Below, piece after piece: positions 1 to 6,640 of a stretch of DNA of 10,653 nucleotides (the first letter of the stretch is position 1; every line of letters begins with the position of its first letter). Below the pieces are notes generated by a model, which worked only from the letters and a program-made list of their open reading frames with translations, made no database searches and was not told the origin of the DNA. The position numbers were made by a program, and so were the translations under genes. Source of the stretch: a bacterium (GTDB lineage: Bacteria; Patescibacteriota; Microgenomatia; Woykebacterales; RBG-16-39-9b); the NCBI GenBank assembly GCA_030690175.1, contig JAUYHE010000064.1:1-10653 (forward strand), given 5' to 3'.

Positions 1-2
1 GT

Positions 3-1547
3 CGCCAAACTTCGACCTCAACATCCCCAATTGTCGGCTGCACAAGTCCAGGAGCAATAGTGGACCCATCAATGAAACAAATAGTCGCCACTGTATCCTG
101 GTCGTTTTTAGGTACCCAATTGGTCTCTTCCACTTTTTATATCTCTCGTTACTTTGGCAACCAGGCTCGGACGCAAACTACTGCCAGTGATTTTAACGAC
201 GGCATTCTCAATAATACACAAGTAACTAGCGACGTGGATGGGGAGGTTAAATTGGCTCCAGCAAGTGGCGGCAACTGGAACAGTCCCCAAGTAGTCGCCA
301 CAAGGAATTTTACAGGAGCCGCTGATGCTCAAGATATTTTTGTTGTAAACAACCGCGCCTACATTGTGACATTAACTAGAACAGGACCGGATTTTTTCAT
401 ATACGATGTTTCGACTCCAAGTAACCCAACGCTTTTGGGTTCTCGCGACTTAGGAGCCAATGCCTACGCAGTCGTGGTATCCGGAAATTACGCCTACGTA
501 GCTACTTCCCATAATAACCGCGAGTTAACTGTGCTTGATGTTTCAAATCCCTCAAATCCAGTTTTAGCAGGAACTCATTTTAACGCTGCTACTGGAACTG
601 ACGGCAGAGGAATTGCGGTCTCTGGCAACACTGCTTATTTGGTAACCAACAATAACACAACTGCGCCTGGTTATGAATTTTATAGTATAAATATCACAAA
701 TCCTCTTTCACCAACGCTGCTTGGTGGTTTAAACTTGGGAGCGGCGGCTAGAGATGTTTTTTCTCTTGGTAACTATGCTTATGTGGCTTCAATCTCCAAC
801 ACCCAAGAGCTTCAGGTAATAGATATCTCTAATCCGACACCAACTTTTGCCGGTACCTACAACTCTCCAGGGACTTCTAACGGGAATAGTGTCCACGTGG
901 TAGGTACCACCGCCTATATAGTTGACGCTCGGTTAAATATTTTAGATGTCTCAAATCCCGCTAGCATATCACCGATTGGTTCTTACAATGCTACCGGTAC
1001 TCCTTTTGGGGTTTACGTATCTGGTAATTTTGCTTTTCTTGGTCATAATCAAACGGGTTCCCACTTTAAAGTCATCGACATAAGCAACCCCGCTTCACCC
1101 CAACTTTTTGGCTCTGCAGATCTGGGTGGAACAGGGTTTGGTGTATTTGTAGTTGGAGACTATGCATACGTTGCAACTGGTAATGACACGGCCGAATTTC
1201 AAGTGATCGAAGGTGGAGCAGGCGGAGGTTTTCAAACATCGGGAACTTTTGAATCCTCCACGTTCGATGCAACTGTAACAGTAGGTTTTAATTATCTCAC
1301 TTGGTCATTCATTGAACCAGTCGGAACAAATATTCAATTTCAGATCGCCGTTAAGCCTACCGACGGTCCTTGGAACTCCACCGATTTTGTTGGTCCGGAT
1401 GGTACTAACGCTACGTCTTATGATAACCCTGGTCCGGTTCCTTTAAATTCCGTTTCTGGCCAGTATATTCGCTACAAGATTACTCTTTCGGGCAACGGAA
1501 GCTCTACACCATCTGTGGAGAGCGTAACGATAAACTACTCACCATGA
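3..1547 (+). CDS. LVIVD-repeat beta-propeller surface protein, 5'-truncated; probable PilV-like minor pilin body
   Basis: The reading frame is open from the first bases of the window, so the gene starts upstream. A GTG at 60 has an AGGAG five bases before it and is a possible internal start. I disfavour it because the conserved part appears to run on upstream. Numbered from that GTG, residues 8-66 carry a VSW-type strand region and a DFNDG...DGEV segment that I associate with CPR minor pilins. Residues 84-384 hold seven LVIVD-type repeats (a 'xxAYVAT...LxVxDVSNPxxPxLxG' pattern), enough for a seven-bladed propeller. Residues 391-495 form a beta-sandwich-like tail with W, GPDGT and QYIRYK motifs, ending in INYSP. 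The composition is rich in Asn, Thr, Gly and Ser, as expected for an exported protein. The stop overlaps the next prepilin gene by ATGA. By position and coupling it is probably a pilus-tip or adhesin-like minor pilin. The prepilin signal itself would lie outside the window, so that role is inferred. Confidence 0.88.
   Translation, partial: RQTSTSTSPIVGCTSPGAIVDPSMKQIVATVSWSFLGTQLVSSTFYISRYFGNQARTQTTASDFNDGILNNTQVTSDVDGEVKLAPASGGNWNSPQVVATRNFTGAADAQDIFVVNNRAYIVTLTRTGPDFFIYDVSTPSNPTLLGSRDLGANAYAVVVSGNYAYVATSHNNRELTVLDVSNPSNPVLAGTHFNAATGTDGRGIAVSGNTAYLVTNNNTTAPGYEFYSINITNPLSPTLLGGLNLGAAARDVFSLGNYAYVASISNTQELQVIDISNPTPTFAGTYNSPGTSNGNSVHVVGTTAYIVDARLNILDVSNPASISPIGSYNATGTPFGVYVSGNFAFLGHNQTGSHFKVIDISNPASPQLFGSADLGGTGFGVFVVGDYAYVATGNDTAEFQVIEGGAGGGFQTSGTFESSTFDATVTVGFNYLTWSFIEPVGTNIQFQIAVKPTDGPWNSTDFVGPDGTNATSYDNPGPVPLNSVSGQYIRYKITLSGNGSSTPSVESVTINYSP
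309..1211 (+). repeat. Seven tandem LVIVD-type protein repeats (about 40-48 codons each)
   Basis: Each unit has a hydrophobic strand with SGNxAYV or a variant, then a strand ending in DVSNPxxPxLLG or a variant. The recurring cores include DVSTPSNPTLLG, DVSNPSNPVLAG, NITNPLSPTLLG, DISNPTPTFAG, DVSNPASISPIG and DISNPASPQLFG. The last unit ends in FQVIEGG without the NP turn. The repeats are diverged at DNA level and recognisable mainly as protein. They correspond to the LVIVD family, which is predicted to fold as a beta-propeller. Seven units would close one ring. Confidence 0.85.
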
Positions 1548-2065
1548 AAAAGCTTTTACTCATAAAATTTCAAAGTGGGACTAGTCTAATAGAACTTCTT
1601 ATTTATTTTGGCCTTTTAGCAACAGTATTAATCATTGCTACCGATCTGATCATTCGAACCGGCGAATTTTCTCTAGAAGCTAATACGCGCAACGCGCTTC
1701 AACAAGACGCCCGCTTTATTATCGGTCGTCTTACCTACGATATTCACCAAGCAGATCTAATAAACACGCCAGCAGGTTTGGGGGACAGTGGCCCAACTTT
1801 GGTCTTTACGGTTGGACCGGAAACTCACACTTACTCTCTAGTAGGGACAACTTTGGAATACCAGAGACAAACCGGGCCGCCACCACTTACTCAAACAGCA
1901 AATGTTAATAGTAACCAAACGCGGGTAAACTCGATCCTCTTTCAGCGCTTGGGCAATACCAACGGACAACCAACCATAAAAATTACTTTCCAACTAGAAA
2001 CTAGCAAGTCCCAAAAAGGTGGCCCAAAGGTAAAAACTTTTGAAGCGCTTGTAGGTCAACGATGA
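1544..2065 (+). CDS. PilW-like minor prepilin
   Basis: This is a 173-residue type IV pilin-like protein. The N-terminus is a class III prepilin signal: a short basic leader (MKKLLLIKF), Gly12 as the residue before the cut, then T-S-L-I-E with Glu at +5, followed by a hydrophobic helix to about residue 40. A prepilin peptidase (PilD type) would cut after Gly12. The post-helix region (NALQQDARFIIGRLTYDI) and the beta-rich C-terminal half resemble the PilW/PulJ class of minor pilins, whose members help prime pilus assembly at the inner membrane. No strong ribosome site is seen. The ATG lies in an ATGA overlap with the upstream gene stop, so translation is probably coupled. It is followed by a second ATGA overlap into the next prepilin. 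The PilW assignment rests on general features and gene order, so the subclass is less certain than the prepilin call. Confidence 0.85.
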   Translation: MKKLLLIKFQSGTSLIELLIYFGLLATVLIIATDLIIRTGEFSLEANTRNALQQDARFIIGRLTYDIHQADLINTPAGLGDSGPTLVFTVGPETHTYSLVGTTLEYQRQTGPPPLTQTANVNSNQTRVNSILFQRLGNTNGQPTIKITFQLETSKSQKGGPKVKTFEALVGQR

Positions 2066-2457
2066 AAGAAAAAGGTCAAGCCCTAATAATTTTAATTGTT
2101 GCGATTGCCGTTGCTTTGACTGTTCTTTCGGCGGCAATTATGCAATCCATTGGTACAGCTAAGATATCCGCTACCAACACTCTGGGAGAAAAAGTATATT
2201 TTGCGGCCGAATCTGGTGCGGAATACGGTTTGATAAGGCTGATGAGAGATCCAGATCCAATTAATTGCAGTGGTGCCGACTCCCTAAATCAGGATGGTAT
2301 CTCGATTCAAATTAATTACAGTTACAATGCTTTGGACAGTACTTGTGTAATCACCAGTCAGTCTCAAAAAAACAACGTGATCAAAAAAATCGAGCTTAAA
2401 GCCTCTTACAACCCAAGTCAAGTTTTCCAATATTGTTGCTGGCGGGAAACTTTTTAG
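2062..2457 (+). CDS. PilX-like minor prepilin
   Basis: This is a 131-residue protein with a very short leader (MKEKG), a predicted cut after Gly5, then Q-A-L-I-I and a hydrophobic helix to about residue 27. The FAAESGAEYGLIRLM segment at about 47-61 is typical of PilX/GspK-class proteins. The +5 position is Ile, not the usual Glu. Several PilX/GspK-like proteins share this loss, which in GspK marks a tip subunit. Four Cys (69, 95, 125, 126) sit outside the helix and may form disulfides after export. The ATG overlaps the PilW-like gene stop (ATGA), and a weak AGGT lies five bases upstream. At 131 residues it is at the short end for PilX. The C-terminal CCWRETF looks like a natural end, and I see no frameshift. 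Exact subclass is inferred from order and N-terminus. Confidence 0.8.
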   Translation: MKEKGQALIILIVAIAVALTVLSAAIMQSIGTAKISATNTLGEKVYFAAESGAEYGLIRLMRDPDPINCSGADSLNQDGISIQINYSYNALDSTCVITSQSQKNNVIKKIELKASYNPSQVFQYCCWRETF

Positions 2458-2484
2458 AGATTGTTACCTGTCGAGACGAATAGA

Positions 2485-2493
2485 TGATAAAAT
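2485..2493 (+). promoter_or_regulatory. Possible extended -10 promoter for the PilM/GspL-like gene
   Basis: TGATAAAAT is an extended -10 (TGN plus TAAAAT, 5 of 6 to consensus) in the 67-base gap before the ATG at 2525. No convincing -35 lies at 16-18 bases; a TTGTTA at 2461-2466 is 21 bases away. It would allow transcription of the PilM/GspL-like and pilin genes independent of the upstream prepilins. This is weak evidence in A+T-rich DNA. Confidence 0.3.
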
Positions 2494-2524
2494 TAATAAG
2501 CAATAGTTGGGATTGAAACTATAA

Positions 2525-3964
2525 ATGTTATTCAAATCAAGATTTATCACCCTTACTTTCACTGACAGCGCTATCAAAGCGGTTTCGGCAAGACCTACCT
2601 CAAAAGGTTTCAAAATTTATGCCCTAGCTAAGAAAAATTTACCTCCCTCTACCGTATTTAACGGAACTATTATCAACGCGGATCTTTTTCGCGAGTCGCT
2701 TAAAAGCTTTTTCCTTGAAAATTTTAACCGCTTAAAAACCCGCGATCTCGTCTTAGGATTAAACGAGCAGGAGGTTTTTTTGGCCGGAGTTAGTTTTGAC
2801 AAAAAACCAAGCAATTTAAGCGCGACAATCAAGGAAAAAATCACTCCAAGGCTACCTTTTGATTCAAAAATAGCTGCTATTACTTACTGTGAGATGGCGT
2901 CTCACGTTTACCAAGTCGCGGTCACAAAGTCTGATACCTTGCGGTTAGTTAGCAGTATTTTTAGAGACGTGGGTTTCAATTTAAAGGCCATCGTCCCAAT
3001 TCCACTCATCTTTCCCAAATTGGTCGGAAAACAAACGACTCCTTATTTGATTGTTTCATCAGAAGAAGATCTAATTTACGCGTTAATTATCAAAAATACG
3101 GTGATTTTTTCGTCTACAACGATAATCAACAACCGAGTGGTGGATTCGGAAAAGGAAATAGTTGCTACCGCCCGAGAAATAATTCAAGTCGAATATGAAC
3201 GGGTGGGTCAAGAACCACTAAAAACCATATTTGTGTATGGCAAAAGTACCGAGTTTTTAAAAAGTTTTTTTAGTAATCAAAAATTTGACGCCCAAATCCT
3301 AGCTTCGGCCCAAGATACATCCAGTAAAATCGGCTATGACCTCGGGGATTTTGCTAACACTATTGCTCTGTCACATTATGATTCCTCTGTTCTAGCCTTT
3401 CCAAAACTAGATGCTTCTAAAAACGTGGTAGTTAATCGCCAACCAGGCAAGAAATCCAGATCTGTTTTCGTTTACCTTATTATCTTATTGTTGGTCATTT
3501 TGGCTTTTAGCACTTTCTTGCTTTGGCCAAAGGTAAAGGAAATTCTAAATAGATCTGGGCAACAAACCAAGACACCATCTGTAAAAGTAGCTACCGAAAG
3601 CAGCCCTAAAAAATCCAAGGAAGCTACTCCCTCTACTAACAAGGGGGAGGCTTCCCCTAGTGCACAACAGGCTCCCGCGATAAACAAGAAGGATTTTACG
3701 GTTCAAGTGTTGAATGGGTCTGGTACAGCCGGTGCGGCCGGCACCGCTCGTGATTTTTTGGTAAATAAAGGTTACAACGTCGTCAATATTGGCAACGCCG
3801 CTAATTTCAATTTTAAAACCGCCCAAGTCCAAATAAAAAATAGCAGAAGCCAAATAAGCAATCTCTTGACAAAGGATTTGCAGGAACGTTATGCTATAAA
3901 CATAGGTTCGCCTCTGGGCGAGGAGAACCAATACGATATTATTATAACGCTTGGAGGTGAGTAA
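2525..3964 (+). CDS. Bitopic PilM/GspL-like protein with C-terminal LytR_C domain
   Basis: This 479-residue protein has three parts. Residues 1 to about 300 have the length and strand pattern of the PilM/GspL actin-like fold (opening ITLTFTDSAIKAV). The phosphate-binding DxG motifs are not recognisable, so ATP binding is doubtful. Residues 314-334 are one strong membrane helix (VFVYLIILLLVILAFSTFLLW). Residues 345-388 are a low-complexity Ser/Thr/Pro/Lys linker. Residues 392-477 match a LytR_C domain (VQVLNGSGTAGAAGTA start, IIITLG end). The topology is cytoplasmic actin-like domain, helix, external domain, as in GspL of type II secretion, where PilM and PilN functions are joined. It would anchor a pilus assembly ATPase complex to the envelope. 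LytR_C domains are found in cell-wall proteins, so cell-wall contact is possible. No clear ribosome site precedes the ATG. It lies 67 bases after the PilX-like gene and directly before a pilin. Confidence 0.85.
   Translation: MLFKSRFITLTFTDSAIKAVSARPTSKGFKIYALAKKNLPPSTVFNGTIINADLFRESLKSFFLENFNRLKTRDLVLGLNEQEVFLAGVSFDKKPSNLSATIKEKITPRLPFDSKIAAITYCEMASHVYQVAVTKSDTLRLVSSIFRDVGFNLKAIVPIPLIFPKLVGKQTTPYLIVSSEEDLIYALIIKNTVIFSSTTIINNRVVDSEKEIVATAREIIQVEYERVGQEPLKTIFVYGKSTEFLKSFFSNQKFDAQILASAQDTSSKIGYDLGDFANTIALSHYDSSVLAFPKLDASKNVVVNRQPGKKSRSVFVYLIILLLVILAFSTFLLWPKVKEILNRSGQQTKTPSVKVATESSPKKSKEATPSTNKGEASPSAQQAPAINKKDFTVQVLNGSGTAGAAGTARDFLVNKGYNVVNIGNAANFNFKTAQVQIKNSRSQISNLLTKDLQERYAINIGSPLGEENQYDIIITLGGE
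3953..3961 (+). promoter_or_regulatory. Strong Shine-Dalgarno for the pilin gene, deciding a non-AUG start
   Basis: GGAGGTGAG is almost fully complementary to the 3' end of 16S rRNA (GGAGGTGA). It lies inside the last codons of the upstream gene. Counting from GGAGG, seven bases separate it from ATT at 3965 and ten from CTG at 3968. No ATG, GTG or TTG follows in frame before the pilin signal. It is the best ribosome site on the + strand here. Confidence 0.8.
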
Positions 3965-4402
3965 ATTCTGCTCAAACTGAAAAACAAAAGAGGTTTTACC
4001 CTTATCGAGCTTTTAGTCGTTATCGCCATTTTATCCATTCTTTTAGTAATCGTCCTTGTCGCCATCAATCCAGCTAAACAAACCAGAGACGCCCGCAATA
4101 CTCAAAGAAGAGCCGATGTGTTGACTGTATTAAACGCCGTCAACCAATATTTTGTTGATGTTGGCTCTTTCCCAGCCGGCGGGTTTCCAACCTGTCCTAC
4201 CACCGACAATATTGGAACTGGGGACAAAGATCTCGCCGCTGATTTAGTTCCTACCTATATTGCCGATCTTCCCAAAGATCCGCAACCTGCTGGTACTGCG
4301 ACCGATACCGGCTATGATATTTGCCAAAGCGCTGGGGACCGCATAACAGTCTCGGCACCAAACACAGAAGGCGGGGCGGCGACTATTAGTGCAACCCGTT
4401 GA
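3965..4402 (+). CDS. Type IV pilin / GspG-like pseudopilin with non-AUG start
   Basis: Translated from ATT at 3965 this gives 145 residues. A basic leader (LLKLKNKR) ends in Gly10 as the cut site, followed by FTLIELLVVIAILSILLV with Glu at +5, then the NPAKQTRDARNTQRRAD helix typical of GspG-like and CPR pilins. The globular part includes QYFVDVGSFPAG and DLPKDPQ, also GspG-like. Cys77 and Cys120 could form one disulfide. The frame begins right after the TAA of the upstream gene and has only ATT (3965) or CTG (3968, 3977) as possible starts. The Shine-Dalgarno at 3953-3961 supports 3965 or 3968. A start at the first standard codon (GTG 4118) would remove the signal and membrane helix and make no sense for a pilin. 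It is probably the main fibre subunit or a major pseudopilin, processed by prepilin peptidase. An assembly error that changed an ATG is possible. Confidence 0.88.
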   Translation: MLLKLKNKRGFTLIELLVVIAILSILLVIVLVAINPAKQTRDARNTQRRADVLTVLNAVNQYFVDVGSFPAGGFPTCPTTDNIGTGDKDLAADLVPTYIADLPKDPQPAGTATDTGYDICQSAGDRITVSAPNTEGGAATISATR

Positions 4403-4430
4403 TTAAGTTGAATCAGACAAAATATAGATT

Positions 4431-5021
4431 TCAACTATTAACATCTAAGTTGGTTTTAGTCTGAATTTTTTGAATCAACTCAGTCGATATTTGTATTAAT
4501 TTTTTAAACCTTCTCACCAGCAGCACGCCGAAAACTCCAAGTAGACTACCGACTACAACATCGCTTGGGTAATGCACTCCGGCGTATACTCTTGAAAATC
4601 CATAAACAACCGCTAGGATAATTGCTACTATTCCAAGTTTCTTGTTAGCGATAAATATCGCGGTGGCAATGGCAAAACTTACGGCAGCGGCGTTGCTTGG
4701 AAACGAAGGGTCGGTGGGTTTGTAAAACAGGAGCTTAGCTGCCAGCTCCTGAAAAGGTCTTTCCCGAATAATAAATTGGTTGGAAAAGGTAACTATTACG
4801 TCCACCAAACCAACAGAAAGAGCGGCTAAGGGTAGTGTCTTTCTTTGTGTTTGTCTGTTTTTTCGTGGCGCGAACCAAAGGTAAAGCACGATCAAGGCCA
4901 AACTCACCGGCACAAAATACTCGTTTACTACCAGACGCATCAAGCTATCAAAGACGGCTACCTTACCAACAAAACTGTTGATTGCTAAAAATAACGCTCT
5001 ATCAATATTTAACCAGTTCAT
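4431..5021 (-). CDS. PAP2-family membrane phosphatase (undecaprenyl-diphosphatase-like) with altered motifs
   Basis: This 196-residue protein has several membrane helices (about 36-50, 64-80, 111-125, 130-143, 153-169). The PAP2 signature is partly present. Motif C3 is intact as SRVYAGVHYPSD (S143, R144, nucleophile H150, D154). Motif C1 ends in RERPF (R88, P89), but the first Lys position is Asn81. Motif C2 reads FPSNAA, with Ala111 where PSxH has its His. The family removes phosphate from lipid phosphates such as undecaprenyl diphosphate, recycling the carrier for cell-wall or surface glycan synthesis. The substrate here is inferred from overall BcrC/YbjG-like layout. The charged tail after about 170 faces the cytosol. 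The ATG has GGAG seven bases upstream and overlaps the stop of the 89-residue gene by ATGA. It is last in an operon starting with two histidine kinases and converges on the pilin gene. Confidence 0.9.
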   Translation of the reverse strand: MNWLNIDRALFLAINSFVGKVAVFDSLMRLVVNEYFVPVSLALIVLYLWFAPRKNRQTQRKTLPLAALSVGLVDVIVTFSNQFIIRERPFQELAAKLLFYKPTDPSFPSNAAAVSFAIATAIFIANKKLGIVAIILAVVYGFSRVYAGVHYPSDVVVGSLLGVFGVLLVRRFKKLIQISTELIQKIQTKTNLDVNS

Positions 5022-5287
5022 TTTCTTTCTCCGGCGCCAGTGAAAATCTTTGTCGCTACAATTGCTAAAACAGTTGAGAAACTAAACACAAAAAAAAGTT
5101 GAGTGCCCTCGACGATAGTGTGTACGTTACGGTTGCGGCTAGCAAAGAACCACCAGTAGGCGCTGATCACAAGAAAAGCACCGAAGAGAGTTCTCGCCGA
5201 ATATTTTTTTGACAGGGCAATTTGAATAGCGCCAAAACTTGCAACAAAGGTAAATAAAAAATAATCCAAAAGATAGTTAAATTCCAT
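5018..5287 (-). CDS. Small three-helix membrane protein of unknown function
   Basis: I do not recognise a family for these 89 residues. Three hydrophobic stretches are visible at about 8-25, 33-50 and 63-81, with a basic turn (SKKYSARTLF) after the first and SRNRNVHT between the second and third. The ATG at 5287 lacks a usefully spaced ribosome site (AAAGG abuts it). An out-of-frame ATG lies eight bases upstream. The stop overlaps the PAP2 gene start by ATGA, a strong sign that it is a real gene translated with the phosphatase. It lies 60 bases after the second histidine kinase gene. A role as a small partner of the phosphatase or of the kinases is only a guess from context. Confidence 0.7.
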   Translation of the reverse strand: MEFNYLLDYFLFTFVASFGAIQIALSKKYSARTLFGAFLVISAYWWFFASRNRNVHTIVEGTQLFFVFSFSTVLAIVATKIFTGAGERK

Positions 5288-5347
5288 CCTTTCATTAAAC
5301 CAAATTTTGGATTTTCTTACCAGTCTTTTTTGATTTTTGGGATAAGT

Positions 5348-6640
5348 TTAGTTTTTTGCTAGTGGTAGGGAGAAGGTAAATTTCGTCCCCTTGCCAAGCC
5401 TGCTTTCGACGAATATTTTTCCGTTCATTTTCTCAACTAAATTTTTAGCTAAAAATAGGCCCAAACCAACGCTTTTCTCTTTTTTTGTACCGTTTGGCTC
5501 ACCTTTTGGATTTTCCGCGGGCTGATGGAATCTATCAAATAAACCAGGTAAGTCTTGCGGAGCGATTCCTACTCCGGTATCAGCTACCGAAATATAAGCA
5601 GACCCTCCCTTGGCCTCCACCCACACCCATATCTTGCCAAGTTCTCTTGTGTATTTAATCGCGTTATCTACTAAATTGTGAACTACCTCCCGCACTCTTT
5701 CTTTATCAGCATACACAGATACTTTCTGGGTAGTCTCCTTAGATACCAATTCTATCCCTTTTCCCCTGGCCGCTTCTTGTTCGTTTTTCAAAAGCGCGGA
5801 AAGGTATTCGTTGATCTCAAAATTTTCATTGGCTAGTTTTAGCTTACCAACCTCCAATCTAGACAGATCAAGAAGTTGGGCAATTAAATCATTCAACTGC
5901 TCCCCTTGGTTCATCGCCGAGAGGGTCAAACGCTTGACCTCACTCCCAGTTTTGATCGAGTCGTTAGTCAAAAAAAGCTCCAGATAACCCCTAACTGCCG
6001 TAATTGGACCACGTAGTTCGTGAGATATTATAAAGAGAAATTCATCCTTCAAGGTATTTATTTCTTTTTCTTTTTCAATCGTTGCTTCGGTAGCGACCAC
6101 TTGGGTAGTTTCGACTTCCTTTGCTAGATATCGGCCGTAGACAACTACTAAACCGACTGCCCATACGTTTAAAACTGCTAAACTTAGGTCTGGTGGTGAA
6201 AAGGAACCAACCGGTTTAACTTGAGGCGAGGGAAAAAGCAGCGCTTCACCAAAAATAAATCCGGCAGTTGCAAGCCAAGAAGCGAACGTGTGCCCCCGAG
6301 AAGAAGTGGTAGAAACGCTAAGATTGGGTAATAAATAAAGAAAACTGAAGTGGCTACTGATTCCTCCTGTTGCGTGGACAATTACAAAAATAACTGCCAA
6401 AAATACAACCGACTCGATGAAATTTTTGTTCATCAAGTTTATAGATAAGCTAAGTTTATGCCAAAGAAAAATAAATACGAACACAAAGATAGATGACAAA
6501 TAAACGGCGGTTTTATCTGGAGTCGGTACGATGGGAAGATTAATGATAAGTAGCCCCGAGACTATTAATAATCCCGACGATATTTCAATAATCTTTTGTA
6601 TTCGTTTGAAAGATATTTCTTTTTCTCCCATTTTCACCAC
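5348..6640 (-). CDS. Membrane sensor histidine kinase, canonical
   Basis: This is a 430-residue protein. About six membrane helices occupy residues 20-172, with little outside the membrane and no PAS or HAMP domain that I can see. A charged coiled coil (about 173-198) leads to the HisKA helix with SHELRGP (His207 phosphoacceptor). The HATPase domain has the N box HNLVDNAIKY (N322-N326), G1 box DTGVGIA (354-360), F box LFDRF (367-371) and G2 box VGLGLF (391-396), and ends in GTKFTFSLPL. It should autophosphorylate and pass phosphate to a response regulator, but none is encoded in the window. Starts possible are GTG 6640, GTG 6637 (giving a GTGA overlap with the upstream kinase stop) and ATG 6631. 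The membrane half is clearly related to that of the upstream kinase, so the pair arose by tandem duplication. The signal is unknown; a membrane or lipid signal is possible given the buried sensor. Confidence 0.93.
   Translation of the reverse strand: MVKMGEKEISFKRIQKIIEISSGLLIVSGLLIINLPIVPTPDKTAVYLSSIFVFVFIFLWHKLSLSINLMNKNFIESVVFLAVIFVIVHATGGISSHFSFLYLLPNLSVSTTSSRGHTFASWLATAGFIFGEALLFPSPQVKPVGSFSPPDLSLAVLNVWAVGLVVVYGRYLAKEVETTQVVATEATIEKEKEINTLKDEFLFIISHELRGPITAVRGYLELFLTNDSIKTGSEVKRLTLSAMNQGEQLNDLIAQLLDLSRLEVGKLKLANENFEINEYLSALLKNEQEAARGKGIELVSKETTQKVSVYADKERVREVVHNLVDNAIKYTRELGKIWVWVEAKGGSAYISVADTGVGIAPQDLPGLFDRFHQPAENPKGEPNGTKKEKSVGLGLFLAKNLVEKMNGKIFVESRLGKGTKFTFSLPLAKN

Noticed and set aside
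2425..2457. Possible frameshift at the end of the PilX-like gene (odd ending QYCCWRETF)
   Set aside because: The other frame gives no better pilin-like ending, and a W-R-E ending is plausible for this class, so the gene is taken as intact.
3545..3931. Long open frame on the minus strand within the PilM/GspL-like gene
   Set aside because: It lies wholly inside a well-supported gene and its translation has no recognisable domain; it is a shadow frame.
2525..3964. Read-through of the TAA at 3962 to give a LytR_C-pilin fusion, since both genes are in the same frame
   Set aside because: A prepilin signal must be near an N-terminus to be processed, and the strong ribosome site just before the stop points to separate initiation.
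4118..4402. A 94-residue soluble protein starting at GTG 4118
   Set aside because: It is the C-terminal part of the pilin; the frame continues upstream without a stop to a complete prepilin signal and a strong Shine-Dalgarno.
4406..4436. Inverted repeat AGTTGAA / TTCAACT between the convergent pilin and PAP2 genes, considered as a bidirectional terminator
   Set aside because: The stem is only 7 A+T-rich pairs with a 17-base loop and no following T run, and one arm runs into the PAP2 coding end. Too weak to call.
5300..5310. Near-palindrome CCAAATTTTGG in the 60-base gap between the canonical kinase and the small membrane gene
   Set aside because: Short and A+T-rich, without a T run or a second copy elsewhere in the gap. 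Could be chance.
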